Source of the DNA: Actinomycetes bacterium
GTDB lineage: Bacteria > Actinomycetota > Actinomycetes > Mycobacteriales > Mycobacteriaceae
Assembly: GCA_023460175.1 (NCBI GenBank)
Contig: JAEWRC010000238.1
Span: 1 to 11,514 of the forward strand
Direction of reading: 5' to 3'
DNA length: 11,514 nt
Positions 1 through 7,602 of the stretch are shown piece after piece. Numbering within the stretch: the first letter of the stretch is position 1; the number at the start of each line of letters is the position of its first letter. The notes beneath the pieces are model-generated. The model was not told where the DNA came from. It saw only the letters and a program-made list of their open reading frames with translations, and did not search any database. Both the position numbers and the translations under genes were made by a program.

Positions 1-1793
1 CCCCGGAGCCGGAGCCGGCCGCCGCGCCCACCGCGGCACCCCGTCAGGGCAGCTGGCGCGCACAGGGCGCGGGCCGGCTGCTGGCACCGCTCAAGACGCC
101 GCTGATCGTCTCCGGCGTGCTGCAGGCGATCATCACGCTGATCCAGCTCGCGCCGTTCGTGCTGCTGGTCGAGCTGGCCCGGCTGCTGCTGATCGGGGCC
201 GAAGCCGATCGGCTGTGGAGCCTGGGTCTGGCCGCCGTGGGTCTGCTGGGCACCGGCACCGTCCTGACCGCCGCGCTGACCCTGTGGCTGCACCGGGTCG
301 ACGCGAACTTCGCCCGCGACCTGCGGGCCCAGCTGCTGACCAAGCTGGCCAAGCTGCCCCTCGGGTGGTTCACCCAGCGCGGCTCCGGTTCGGTCAAACA
401 GCTGGTGCAGGACGACACGCTGTCACTGCACTACCTGATCACCCATGCGATCCCCGACGCGGTGGCCGCGGTCGTGGCGCCGCTGGCGGTGCTGATCTAC
501 CTGTTCGTGGTGGATTGGCGGCTGGCGCTGGTGCTGCTGGTGCCGGTGCTGTACGCCTTGGTGCTGATGTCGGTGATGTCGATCCAGTCCGGACCCAAGA
601 TCGGGCAGTCGCAGAAGTGGTCGGAGCGAATGACCGGCGAGGCCGGCGCGTACCTGGAGGGCCAGCCGGTGGTGCGGGTCTTCGGCGGCGCGGCGGCGTC
701 GACCTTCCGGCGTCGACTCGAGGAGTACATCGGGTTCCTGGTGGACTGGCAGCGCCCGTTCGTCGGCAAGAAGACCCTGATGGATCTGGTCACCCGCCCC
801 TCGACGTTCCTCTGGCTCATCATGGCCGTCGGGACCCCGCTGGTGGTGGCGGGCTGGATGGACCCGGTGAACCTGCTGCCGTTCCTGTTCCTGGGCACCA
901 CCTTCGGCGCCCGCCTGCTGGGCATCGGCTACGGGTTGGGCGGCATCCAGGGCGGCATGCTCGCCGCCCGGCGCCTGCAGGGCGCGCTCGACGAGGACGA
1001 ACTCACGCTGCGGGCCGAGTCCGGCGATTCCGCCGCGGCGCAGGTGCCCGGCGGCACGGTCGTCTTCGATCAGGTGACCTTCGGCTACCGCCCCGGTGTC
1101 GCGGTCATCGACGACGTCAGCCTCGAACTGCGCCCGGGTACCGTCACCGCCCTGGTCGGGCCGTCCGGGTCCGGGAAGTCCACCCTGGCCGCGCTGTTGG
1201 CCCGTTTCCACGACGTCGGCGCGGGCGCGATCCGCATCGGCGGCAAGGACATTCGCACGCTGGAGGCCGACGACCTGTACCAGCGGGTCGGTTTCGTGCT
1301 GCAGGAGACCCAGCTGGTGGCCGGCACCGTGGCCGAGAACATCGCCCTGGCGCGGCCCGAGGCCGGCGCGGCCGAGATCGAGACCGCGGCCCGCGAGGCG
1401 CAGATCCACGACCGGATCATGGCGTTGCCGCAGGGTTACGACACGGTGCTGCAGGCCGGCGGGCTGTCCGGCGGCGAGCGGCAACGCCTGACGATCGCGC
1501 GGGCGATCCTGGCCGACACCCCGGTGCTGATCCTCGACGAGGCCACCGCGTTCGCCGATCCCGAGTCGGAATTCCTTGTCCAGCAGGCACTCAACCGGCT
1601 GACCAGGGACCGCACGGTGTTGGTGATCGCGCACCGACTGCACACCATCACCCACGCGGACCAGATCGTGGTGCTCGACCACGGTCGCATCGCCGAGGTC
1701 GGCACCCACGACCAGTTGTACGCCGCCGGGGGTCGGTACTGCGCGCTGTGGGATTCAGGTCGCGGCGCCGCAGTCGAGGGGGCCCGCCGATGA
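1..1793 (+). CDS. irtA: Mycobactin/carboxymycobactin import ABC transporter subunit IrtA, 5' end outside the window
   Basis: Inner-membrane ABC transporter half that, with IrtB, imports iron-loaded mycobactin and carboxymycobactin. The frame is open through the left edge (first full codon at base 3) and 596 residues are present. A Pro/Ala-rich linker comes first, then six hydrophobic helices (about nt 105-195, 222-290, 460-513, 523-585, 803-860, 873-935), then a nucleotide-binding domain. Walker A GPSGSGKST lies at nt 1158-1184, signature LSGGERQ at 1464-1484, the Walker B Asp-Glu at 1536-1541 and the H-loop His at 1632-1634. The D-loop reads AFAD rather than the usual SALD, but the catalytic Glu is kept. 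In the family an FAD-binding siderophore-interaction domain, which reduces the iron, precedes the linker; it would lie left of this window and is not seen here. The stop codon overlaps the irtB start, so the two are translated together. In mycobacteria the locus is iron-repressed by IdeR, but the promoter is not in view. Identification rests on protein pattern and the irtB partner. Confidence 0.9.
   Translation, partial: PEPEPAAAPTAAPRQGSWRAQGAGRLLAPLKTPLIVSGVLQAIITLIQLAPFVLLVELARLLLIGAEADRLWSLGLAAVGLLGTGTVLTAALTLWLHRVDANFARDLRAQLLTKLAKLPLGWFTQRGSGSVKQLVQDDTLSLHYLITHAIPDAVAAVVAPLAVLIYLFVVDWRLALVLLVPVLYALVLMSVMSIQSGPKIGQSQKWSERMTGEAGAYLEGQPVVRVFGGAAASTFRRRLEEYIGFLVDWQRPFVGKKTLMDLVTRPSTFLWLIMAVGTPLVVAGWMDPVNLLPFLFLGTTFGARLLGIGYGLGGIQGGMLAARRLQGALDEDELTLRAESGDSAAAQVPGGTVVFDQVTFGYRPGVAVIDDVSLELRPGTVTALVGPSGSGKSTLAALLARFHDVGAGAIRIGGKDIRTLEADDLYQRVGFVLQETQLVAGTVAENIALARPEAGAAEIETAAREAQIHDRIMALPQGYDTVLQAGGLSGGERQRLTIARAILADTPVLILDEATAFADPESEFLVQQALNRLTRDRTVLVIAHRLHTITHADQIVVLDHGRIAEVGTHDQLYAAGGRYCALWDSGRGAAVEGARR
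1773..1783 (+). promoter_or_regulatory. Ribosome binding site of irtB
   Basis: A purine run GAGGGGG (1776-1782) lies 7 bases before the ATG at 1790, inside the end of irtA. It supports this ATG as the irtB start and fits coupled translation across the ATGA overlap. Confidence 0.6.
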
Positions 1794-3535
1794 TCCGCAC
1801 CCTGCTCGCCCTCATCCCCGCGGACCAACGCGGAAAGGTCAACGGCTATGTCGTCCTGACCGTGACGTCGGTGCTGCTGCGCGCGGCGGCCACGGTGCTG
1901 CTGGTGCCGCTGGTCGCGGCCCTGTTCGGCGACGATCCGGGCCGGGCCTGGCCGTGGCTGGGCTGGCTGACCGTGGTCACCGTCGTCTGCTGGATCATCG
2001 ACACCAGCACCGCCCGAAGGGGTTTCGACCTGGGCTTCGCGCTGCTCGACCACACTCAGCACGACGTCGCGGACCGGCTGCCGAACGTGCGACTGAACTG
2101 GCTGGACGCCGACAACACCGCCACGGCCCGGCAGGCCATCGCCTCGACCGGACCCGAACTGGTCGGCCTGGTGGTCAACCTGCTGACCCCGTTGGTCAGC
2201 GCCATCCTGTTGCCCGCCGCGATCGCGGTTGCGCTGCTGGCCATCTCGCCGCCGCTGGGCCTGGCGGCGCTGGCCGGGGTGGCCGTGCTGCTGGGCGCGA
2301 TGTGGGCGGCCGGACGGCTGTCGCGGCGCGCCGACGCCGTCGCCGACGAGACCAACTCCGCGCTCACCGAGCGCATCATCGAGTTCGCCCGCACCCAGCA
2401 GGCGCTGCGGGCGGCCCGCCGGGTGGCCCCGGCGCGCAGCCAGGTCGGCGCGGCGCTGGAGGCCCAGCACGGCGCCACGCTGCGGCTGCTGACCATGCAG
2501 ATCCCGGGTCAGCTGCTGTTCAGCCTGGCCAGTCAACTGGCGCTGATCCTGTTGGCCGGCATGACCACGCTGCTGACGGTGCGTGGGGAACTCGGTGTGC
2601 CGGAAGCGATCGCGTTGATCGTGGTGATCTCGCGCTACCTGGAGCCGTTCAGCGCACTGAGCGAACTGGCGCCGGCCATCGAGACCACCCGGGCCACCCT
2701 CGGTCGGATCCAGGCCGTGCTGGACGCCCCGACGCTGCCGGCCGGCGCCGCCGGCTTGGCCTCGCCGCAGGCACCCCGCATCGAGTTCGAGAACGTCACC
2801 TTCGGCTACGGCGATCAGCCGGTGCTGTCGAACGTGAGCTTCGGGCTGGACCCCGCCGGCACCACGGCCATCGTCGGCCCCTCCGGTTCGGGGAAGAGCA
2901 CCATCCTGGGGCTCATCGCCGGACTGCACGAACCGCAGCGCGGCCGGGTGTTGTTCGACGGCGTGGACCTGGCGACGCTGACTCCTGAGCAGCGCCGCGC
3001 CGCGGTCAGCGTGGTGTTCCAGCACCCGTACCTGTTCGACGGGTCGGTGCGCGACAACATCCTGGTCGGCGATCCGCGGGCCGGCGACAGTGCGGTTGCG
3101 GAGGCCATGCGGCTGGCGCGGGTCGACGAACTCACCGGCCGGCTGCCCGACGGCGATCGGACCGTCGTCGGCGAGGCCGGCACCGCGCTGTCCGGCGGCG
3201 AGCGGCAACGGGTCAGCATCGCGCGCGCTCTGGTCAAACCCGCCCCGGTGCTGCTGGTCGACGAGGCCACCAGCGCGCTGGACACCGAGAACGAGGCCGC
3301 GGTGGTCGACGCGCTGACCGCCGATCAGCGGCCGCGGACCCGGGTGATCGTCGCGCACCGGTTGGCCAGCATCCGCAACGCCGACCGGGTGCTGTTCGTC
3401 GAGGCCGGGTCCATCGTCGAGGACGGCAGCATCGAGGACCTGCTGGCCGCCGAGGGTCGCTTCGCCGAGTTCTGGACGCAGCAGCGCGCCGCGGCCGACT
3501 GGCAGATCGCCGGGGCCGCCGCCGACGGTGCGTAG
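1790..3535 (+). CDS. irtB: Mycobactin/carboxymycobactin import ABC transporter subunit IrtB
   Basis: Second half of the IrtAB heterodimer. It has an exporter-type ABC fold, although the established role of the family is uptake of ferric mycobactins. The 581 residues are close to the roughly 580 usual for IrtB. The membrane domain fills residues 1-300, with hydrophobic helices near 20-45, 54-73, 124-153 and 157-175 and two more before 300. The nucleotide-binding domain follows: Walker A GPSGSGKST 363-371, Q-loop Gln411, signature LSGGERQ 467-473, Walker B Asp491 with catalytic Glu492, D-loop SALD and H-loop His523. All ATPase motifs are intact, as in IrtA, so neither half looks like a silent ATPase. 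The ATG at 1790 overlaps the irtA stop by four bases (ATGA) and has a ribosome binding site. There is no siderophore-interaction domain; that belongs to IrtA. In M. tuberculosis fabG2 follows irtB, whereas here a deaminase gene follows, so synteny is broken. Confidence 0.93.
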   Translation: MIRTLLALIPADQRGKVNGYVVLTVTSVLLRAAATVLLVPLVAALFGDDPGRAWPWLGWLTVVTVVCWIIDTSTARRGFDLGFALLDHTQHDVADRLPNVRLNWLDADNTATARQAIASTGPELVGLVVNLLTPLVSAILLPAAIAVALLAISPPLGLAALAGVAVLLGAMWAAGRLSRRADAVADETNSALTERIIEFARTQQALRAARRVAPARSQVGAALEAQHGATLRLLTMQIPGQLLFSLASQLALILLAGMTTLLTVRGELGVPEAIALIVVISRYLEPFSALSELAPAIETTRATLGRIQAVLDAPTLPAGAAGLASPQAPRIEFENVTFGYGDQPVLSNVSFGLDPAGTTAIVGPSGSGKSTILGLIAGLHEPQRGRVLFDGVDLATLTPEQRRAAVSVVFQHPYLFDGSVRDNILVGDPRAGDSAVAEAMRLARVDELTGRLPDGDRTVVGEAGTALSGGERQRVSIARALVKPAPVLLVDEATSALDTENEAAVVDALTADQRPRTRVIVAHRLASIRNADRVLFVEAGSIVEDGSIEDLLAAEGRFAEFWTQQRAAADWQIAGAAADGA

Positions 3536-3538
3536 ACT
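3533..3538 (+). promoter_or_regulatory. Candidate -10 box (TAGACT) for a leaderless deaminase transcript
   Basis: TAGACT fits the mycobacterial -10 pattern TANNNT. Its last base is 8 bases before the GTG at 3547, so transcription could begin at or next to the start codon. The first three bases are the irtB stop codon TAG. No -35 match is seen around 3510-3515, and no clear Shine-Dalgarno sequence precedes the GTG; both are common in leaderless mycobacterial genes. This is inference from sequence only. Confidence 0.4.
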
Positions 3539-3546
3539 CGGCGAGC

Positions 3547-4026
3547 GTGGCCGTCACCGAGGTGGATGTCGAATACCTGGCGCGCTGTGTCGAACTGGCG
3601 CGCGAAGCCCTCGAGGCCGGTGACGAGCCGTTCGGCTCGCTGCTGGTCGACGCCGAGGGCAAGACGCTCTTCGAGGACCGCAACCGGGTCTCCGGCGGCG
3701 ACGCCACCCGGCACCCCGAGTTCGCCATCGCACAGTGGGCCGCGGCCAATGTCCCGCCCGTGCGCCGCATCCGGGCCACCGTCTATACCACCGGCGAGCA
3801 CTGCCCGATGTGCTCGGCGGCGCACGCCTGGGTGGGCCTGGGCCGCATCGTCTACGCCACCTCGTCGGCGCAGCTGTCGGCCTGGCGCGAGGAGTGGGGC
3901 TGCCCGCCGGCCCCGGTCGCGGCGCTGCCGATCAGCATCGTGGCCCCGCGGATCGTGGCCGACGGACCGGTCGCCGAGTTCGAGGATGAGATGAAGGCCT
4001 TGTACGAGGCCAGGTTTCGACCGTGA
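3547..4026 (+). CDS. Nucleoside deaminase (CMP/dCMP deaminase superfamily, COG0590-like)
   Basis: Predicted cytosolic zinc hydrolase of 159 residues that would remove an amino group from a nucleobase or nucleoside. Residues 56-58 are His-Pro-Glu, giving the zinc ligand His56 and the proton-shuttling Glu58. Residues 84-89 read EHCPMC, giving zinc ligands Cys86 and Cys89. The family usually has Pro directly before the first Cys (PCxxC); here it is His85. The HPE form and the size recall the TadA/guanine deaminase branch, but the substrate cannot be read from the sequence. The GTG at 3547 lies 11 bases after the irtB stop; the conserved fold starts about 10 residues in, so this start fits. The stop codon shares GTGA with the start of the next gene, so the deaminase and the amylase-family enzyme are probably co-translated. 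A single-domain deaminase acting on a free base or nucleoside is more likely than a tRNA editing enzyme, but this is not proven. Confidence 0.85.
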   Translation: MAVTEVDVEYLARCVELAREALEAGDEPFGSLLVDAEGKTLFEDRNRVSGGDATRHPEFAIAQWAAANVPPVRRIRATVYTTGEHCPMCSAAHAWVGLGRIVYATSSAQLSAWREEWGCPPAPVAALPISIVAPRIVADGPVAEFEDEMKALYEARFRP

Positions 4027-5351
4027 CCGCGCCCGGGTGGATCGCCCACGCAATCTGGTGGCAGGTGTATCCGCTCGGCTTCGTCGGCGCCTTCCCGGCC
4101 GACCCGGTCCCCACGACCGACGAACACCGGTTGCGCCGCGTCACCGAATGGCTCGACCACGCGGTGGCGCTCGGCGCCTCCGGGATCGCGCTGGGCCCGG
4201 TGTTCGCCTCCCGCACACACGGCTACGACACCACCGACCACTACCGCATCGACCCGCGACTCGGTGACGACGACGACTTCGACGAACTGATCGCGGCCGC
4301 CCACGACCGCGGGTTGCGGGTGCTGCTCGACGGGGTGTTCAACCACGTGGGCGTCGACTTCGCCCGCCACCGCGCGGCGCTCGACGGTGATCCCGCGGCG
4401 GCGCAGTGGTTTCGCCGCGCGCCGCGCGGTCCGGGCGGGTTCGCCACCTTCGAGGGCCACGGCGACCTCATCGCGCTCGACCACGACCACGCCGAGGTGG
4501 CCGACTACGTCGTCGATGTGCTGGCGCACTGGTTGCGCCGCGGCGCCGACGGCTGGCGCCTGGACGCGGCCTACGCGGTCCCGCCGCGGTTCTGGGCCCG
4601 GGTGCTGCCGCGGGTGCGCGCCGAGCATCCCGAAGCCTGGTTCGTCGCCGAGGTGATCCACGGCGACTACCCGGGGATGGTCGGCGACGCCGGCTTCGAC
4701 TCCGTCACCCAGTACGAGCTGTGGAAGGCGATCTGGAGTGCACTCAACGACGGCAACTTCCACGAGTTGGACTGGGCGCTGCAGCGGCACAACGATTTCC
4801 TGGGGGCGTTCGCGCCGCTGACCTTCATCGGCAACCACGACGTCACCCGGATCGCCACCCAACTGGCCGATCCGCGCCACCTCGCGCACGCCCTGGTGGT
4901 GCTGATGACCACCGGCGGGGTGCCCAGCATCTACGCCGGCGACGAGTTCGCCTTCCGCGGGCTGAAGGAGGAGCGGTTCGGCGGGGACGATGCGATCCGC
5001 CCCGAGTTCGGTTCTCCCCCATTGCCGGTCGACGATACGGGCGCCGAGATGTTCGCGCTGCACCAGTTCCTGATCGGACTGCGCCGCCGGCATCCGTGGC
5101 TGCACACCGCGCGGACCAGCGCGCTGCGACTGGACAACCGGACCTATCTGTACCAGAGCAGCGCCGTGGGTGCGACCGGGGAGACACTGCTGGTGGCGTT
5201 GAACCTGACCGACGAGCCGTTGCCGATCCACCTGCCGGACTTCGGTTTTGCCCGCGCCCAGGTGCTGGCCGGCAGCGGCGCGCCGCCGGAACGGACCGCG
5301 CCGGAGGCCGTGGTCCCCGCGCACGGCTGGCTGATCCTACAGCCGCACTGA
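4023..5351 (+). CDS. Alpha-amylase family (GH13) glycoside hydrolase, cytoplasmic
   Basis: Predicted alpha-glucan or alpha-glucoside active enzyme of 442 residues with a (beta/alpha)8 barrel. The GH13 conserved regions are readable: region I DGVFNH at 103-108, region II DGWRLD at 176-181 with nucleophile Asp181 and Arg179, region III with acid/base Glu210, and region IV NHD at 271-273 with Asp273 as transition-state stabiliser. The full catalytic triad is therefore present. The barrel starts almost at once (WWQVYPLGF at 11-19), and a short beta domain closes the protein after about residue 360. No signal peptide or membrane segment is seen, so it should act on internal sugars such as maltodextrins, glycogen fragments or a glucoside. 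It is shorter than secreted amylases and than trehalose synthase. The exact activity (hydrolase, transglycosidase or isomerase) is not determined. The GTG start overlaps the deaminase stop (GTGA). No functional link to the deaminase is evident beyond this coupling. Confidence 0.88.
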   Translation: MTAPGWIAHAIWWQVYPLGFVGAFPADPVPTTDEHRLRRVTEWLDHAVALGASGIALGPVFASRTHGYDTTDHYRIDPRLGDDDDFDELIAAAHDRGLRVLLDGVFNHVGVDFARHRAALDGDPAAAQWFRRAPRGPGGFATFEGHGDLIALDHDHAEVADYVVDVLAHWLRRGADGWRLDAAYAVPPRFWARVLPRVRAEHPEAWFVAEVIHGDYPGMVGDAGFDSVTQYELWKAIWSALNDGNFHELDWALQRHNDFLGAFAPLTFIGNHDVTRIATQLADPRHLAHALVVLMTTGGVPSIYAGDEFAFRGLKEERFGGDDAIRPEFGSPPLPVDDTGAEMFALHQFLIGLRRRHPWLHTARTSALRLDNRTYLYQSSAVGATGETLLVALNLTDEPLPIHLPDFGFARAQVLAGSGAPPERTAPEAVVPAHGWLILQPH

Positions 5352-5415
5352 GGACCCGCTGAGATGTTCGCGGTCGGCCACCCGCTCGGGGACTACCGGT
5401 TACCCTGCTCAAGTA
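5352..5415 (+). promoter_or_regulatory. Intergenic gap with candidate leaderless promoter of the cyclase-channel pair
   Basis: This 64-base gap holds TACCCT at 5401-5406, which fits TANNNT and ends 9 bases before the ATG at 5416. A transcript from it would have almost no leader. No Shine-Dalgarno sequence lies directly before the ATG (the bases are CTCAAGTA), which agrees with leaderless translation. No -35 match is seen about 17 bases further up. No convincing terminator hairpin for the upstream gene is visible, so read-through remains possible. Confidence 0.4.
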
Positions 5416-5446
5416 ATGACGGACACCGAAACTGAGCTACCGGTAG
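5393..5446 (+). repeat. Two copies of CTACCGGT flanking the candidate -10 box and start codon
   Basis: CTACCGGT occurs at 5393-5400 and again at 5437-5444, with starts 44 bases apart, close to four turns of the helix. The second copy lies in the perfect 10-base palindrome CTACCGGTAG (5437-5446). The first reads CTACCGGTTA and is a near palindrome. They lie on either side of TACCCT and the ATG, a layout that could serve a repressor binding as a pair. The second copy is inside codons 8-11 of the cyclase gene, so chance is a real alternative. Confidence 0.3.
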
Positions 5447-7602
5447 GCCACGACGCCGAACATCGACGGACGACTCCCCGGCGGCGCTGGCGACCCTCGG
5501 GATTCAGCGTCCAGTCCAAGCTGTTGCTGATGCTGCTGCTCACAAGCGTGGTCTCCGCCGCCGTCGTCGGCTTCATCGGGTATCAGTCGGGGCAGAGTTC
5601 GCTGCGGGCGTCGGTGTTCGACCGGTTGACCGAACTGCGGGAAACATCGACCCGTCAAACTGAGCGTCAGGCCAAGGAGTTGCAAGACACCATGGCCGTC
5701 TACAGTCGCGGGGCCACCGCCGTCAACGCGATGCGGGAATTCGAGCGCGGTTTCGCAGAACTCGCTGACGCCGGCGTGTCGCCGGAACAAACCGAGCAGG
5801 TCAGCGAGTACTACTCTGAACAATTCAAGCCACTTGTCGAAGAGCAATCCGACACCGAACTCGATATCGCCGGCCTACTACCGCAATCCAACGCGCAGAC
5901 ATACCTGCAGGCCATCTATACGGCGCCCTACGACAGCGAGACCTATTCGATCGAGGTCGACGACGCCGGCGACGGTAGCGCTTGGTCGGCCGCCAGTGCG
6001 CGTTACCACGATTTCTTCCGCGATATGGTCACTCGCTTCGGCTACGACGACGTCATGCTCATCGATCTGGACGGCACCGTGGTGTACACCGCCTACCGGG
6101 GCGTCGATCTTGGCACCAACATCCTCACCGGCCCCTACCGCGAAAGCAGCCTGACCACTGCCTTCGAGCAGGTGACGAGTTCCCACGACGAGGACACGGT
6201 GATAGCCACCGACTTCGCCCACTACCTGCCCAGCTACAACGAACCGGTGGCGTGGCTGATGTCGCCGATCGGTGAACCGGGCCGGATCGAAGGCGTGTTC
6301 GCGCTGCAGTACCCCATCGCCACACTCAATAGCATCGTGACCGCCGATGGGGACTGGGAAGAGGTCGGCACCGGGGCAACCGGTGAGGTTTTCTTGGCGG
6401 GACCCGACGGCAAGATGCGTACCGACTCCCGACTGTTCCTCGAAGACCCGGAGCGCTACCGGGAAGAGGCGCTGGCCAGCGGAACACCGCTCGACGTTGT
6501 CGAACAGGCCCTCCAATTGGGCGGGACCACCTTGGTCCAGCCGGTGGGCGGGGAGGGCTTCGAGCGGGCCCAACGGGGTGAGACCGGGACTCTCGTCCAG
6601 CGCGATTATCTCGGGAACGAGGTCCTGATGGCCTACGGTCCGGTCAGCATGCCGGGGGTGCACTGGTCGATCGCGGCCAAGATCGACACCGCCGAAGCCT
6701 TCGCGCCGGTCCGGGCGTTCACCCGCAATCTGGTGCTGTCCACAGTCGGCATCATCTTTTTGGTCTGCCTGGCTTCGATGTTGTTGGCCCGGATGTTCGT
6801 CCGACCACTACGCGCTTTGGAGACCGGAACGCAGCGCATCAGCGCCGGCCACTTCGACACCACGCTGCCGGTCACTTCGCGCGATGAGTTCGGCGACCTC
6901 ACCCGCGCGTTCAACGAGATGACGCGCAATCTGCGGTTGAAAGAGGAACTGATCGCCCAGCAGCGCAAGGAGAACGACGAGCTGTTGTTGTCGCTGATGC
7001 CCGCGACGGTCGTCGAGCGATACCGCGAGGGCGACGAAGTGGTGGCGCAGGACCATCACAATGTCACGGTGCTCTTCGCAGACATCGTCGGCCTCGACGC
7101 GCTGTCGACCCAGTTGGATTCCAACGAACTGCTGTCGGTGGTCAATCGCCTGTTCCAGCAGTTCGATGCGGCCGCCGAACATCTCGGTGTGGAGCGGGTA
7201 CGCACCATGCGCAGCGGTTACCTGGCCAGCTGCGGGCTCAACGTGCCCCGATTGGACAACACGGGCCGCACCGTTGATTTCGCCATCGAAATGGATCAGA
7301 TCATCGGGCGATTCAACGCCGAAACTGGATATGACCTGGCCCTGCGGGCCGGCATCGACACCGGACCGGTCAGCTCCGGGCTCGTTGGACGGACCAACAT
7401 CATCTACGACATGTGGGGCTCCGCGGTGAATCTGGCTTTCGAAGCGCAGCGCGGTTTGTCCCAGCCCGGCATCTACGTCACCTCCGCAGTCCGTGACGCG
7501 ACACGGGAGTCCCGGCACTTCGTCGAGACCGGCGAAGTCACCGTCGGCCGCGGCTCGACGACCGTCACGGAGCCGATCTGGCGCTTGACGGAGAAGTCCT
7601 GA
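5416..7602 (+). CDS. Membrane receptor with Cache, HAMP and degenerate class III nucleotide cyclase domains (Rv2435c-like)
   Basis: Predicted sensor of 728 residues in the cytoplasmic membrane. After a basic tail come TM1 (36-56), a large outside region (57-435) resembling a double Cache domain, TM2 (439-457), HAMP (about 460-512), a linker helix with the cyclase-typical LMPATVVERY (527-536) and a class III cyclase domain (about 545-725). The Cache signs are IDLDGTVVYTAY starting at 216 and TGEVFLAGPDGKMRTDSR at 322-339. Catalytic residues are mixed. Asp556, in FADIVG, is the first metal ligand; Asp665 (YDMWG) and Asn672 (VN) are kept. The second metal Asp is Ser600 (usual IGD reads MRS), the transition-state Arg is Glu676, and the purine-selecting Lys is Arg596. 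An active cAMP or cGMP synthase is therefore doubtful; it may be a pseudo-cyclase acting by contact, or need a partner subunit. Its stop runs into the channel gene as TGATG, which suggests a shared pathway. The domain order and partner match what I recall of M. tuberculosis Rv2435c. Base composition looks less GC-rich than in irtAB. Confidence 0.88.
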   Translation: MTDTETELPVGHDAEHRRTTPRRRWRPSGFSVQSKLLLMLLLTSVVSAAVVGFIGYQSGQSSLRASVFDRLTELRETSTRQTERQAKELQDTMAVYSRGATAVNAMREFERGFAELADAGVSPEQTEQVSEYYSEQFKPLVEEQSDTELDIAGLLPQSNAQTYLQAIYTAPYDSETYSIEVDDAGDGSAWSAASARYHDFFRDMVTRFGYDDVMLIDLDGTVVYTAYRGVDLGTNILTGPYRESSLTTAFEQVTSSHDEDTVIATDFAHYLPSYNEPVAWLMSPIGEPGRIEGVFALQYPIATLNSIVTADGDWEEVGTGATGEVFLAGPDGKMRTDSRLFLEDPERYREEALASGTPLDVVEQALQLGGTTLVQPVGGEGFERAQRGETGTLVQRDYLGNEVLMAYGPVSMPGVHWSIAAKIDTAEAFAPVRAFTRNLVLSTVGIIFLVCLASMLLARMFVRPLRALETGTQRISAGHFDTTLPVTSRDEFGDLTRAFNEMTRNLRLKEELIAQQRKENDELLLSLMPATVVERYREGDEVVAQDHHNVTVLFADIVGLDALSTQLDSNELLSVVNRLFQQFDAAAEHLGVERVRTMRSGYLASCGLNVPRLDNTGRTVDFAIEMDQIIGRFNAETGYDLALRAGIDTGPVSSGLVGRTNIIYDMWGSAVNLAFEAQRGLSQPGIYVTSAVRDATRESRHFVETGEVTVGRGSTTVTEPIWRLTEKS
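7590..7596 (+). promoter_or_regulatory. Ribosome binding site of the MscS-cNMP channel gene
   Basis: GGAGAAG sits 5 bases before the ATG at 7602, inside the last codons of the cyclase gene. Together with the TGATG junction it marks 7602 as the start and points to coupled translation. Confidence 0.6.

Noticed and set aside
215..1789. Upstream extension of the irtB frame across irtA
   Set aside because: The translated stretch is low-complexity Arg/Gly/Pro typical of a shadow frame in GC-rich DNA. The true irtB start at 1790 has a ribosome binding site and matches the family length.
1..1793. An IdeR iron box for irtAB
   Set aside because: The promoter lies upstream of the window, and no sequence resembling the IdeR consensus was noticed inside it.
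1436..5324. Long open frames on the minus strand opposite irtB, the deaminase and the amylase gene
   Set aside because: They mirror real + strand genes, have Arg/Gly/Gln/His-rich composition and show no recognisable domain.
5416..7602. Calling the product an active adenylate cyclase
   Set aside because: Second metal Asp, transition-state Arg and purine-selecting Lys are all substituted, so only the domain family, not the activity, is supported.
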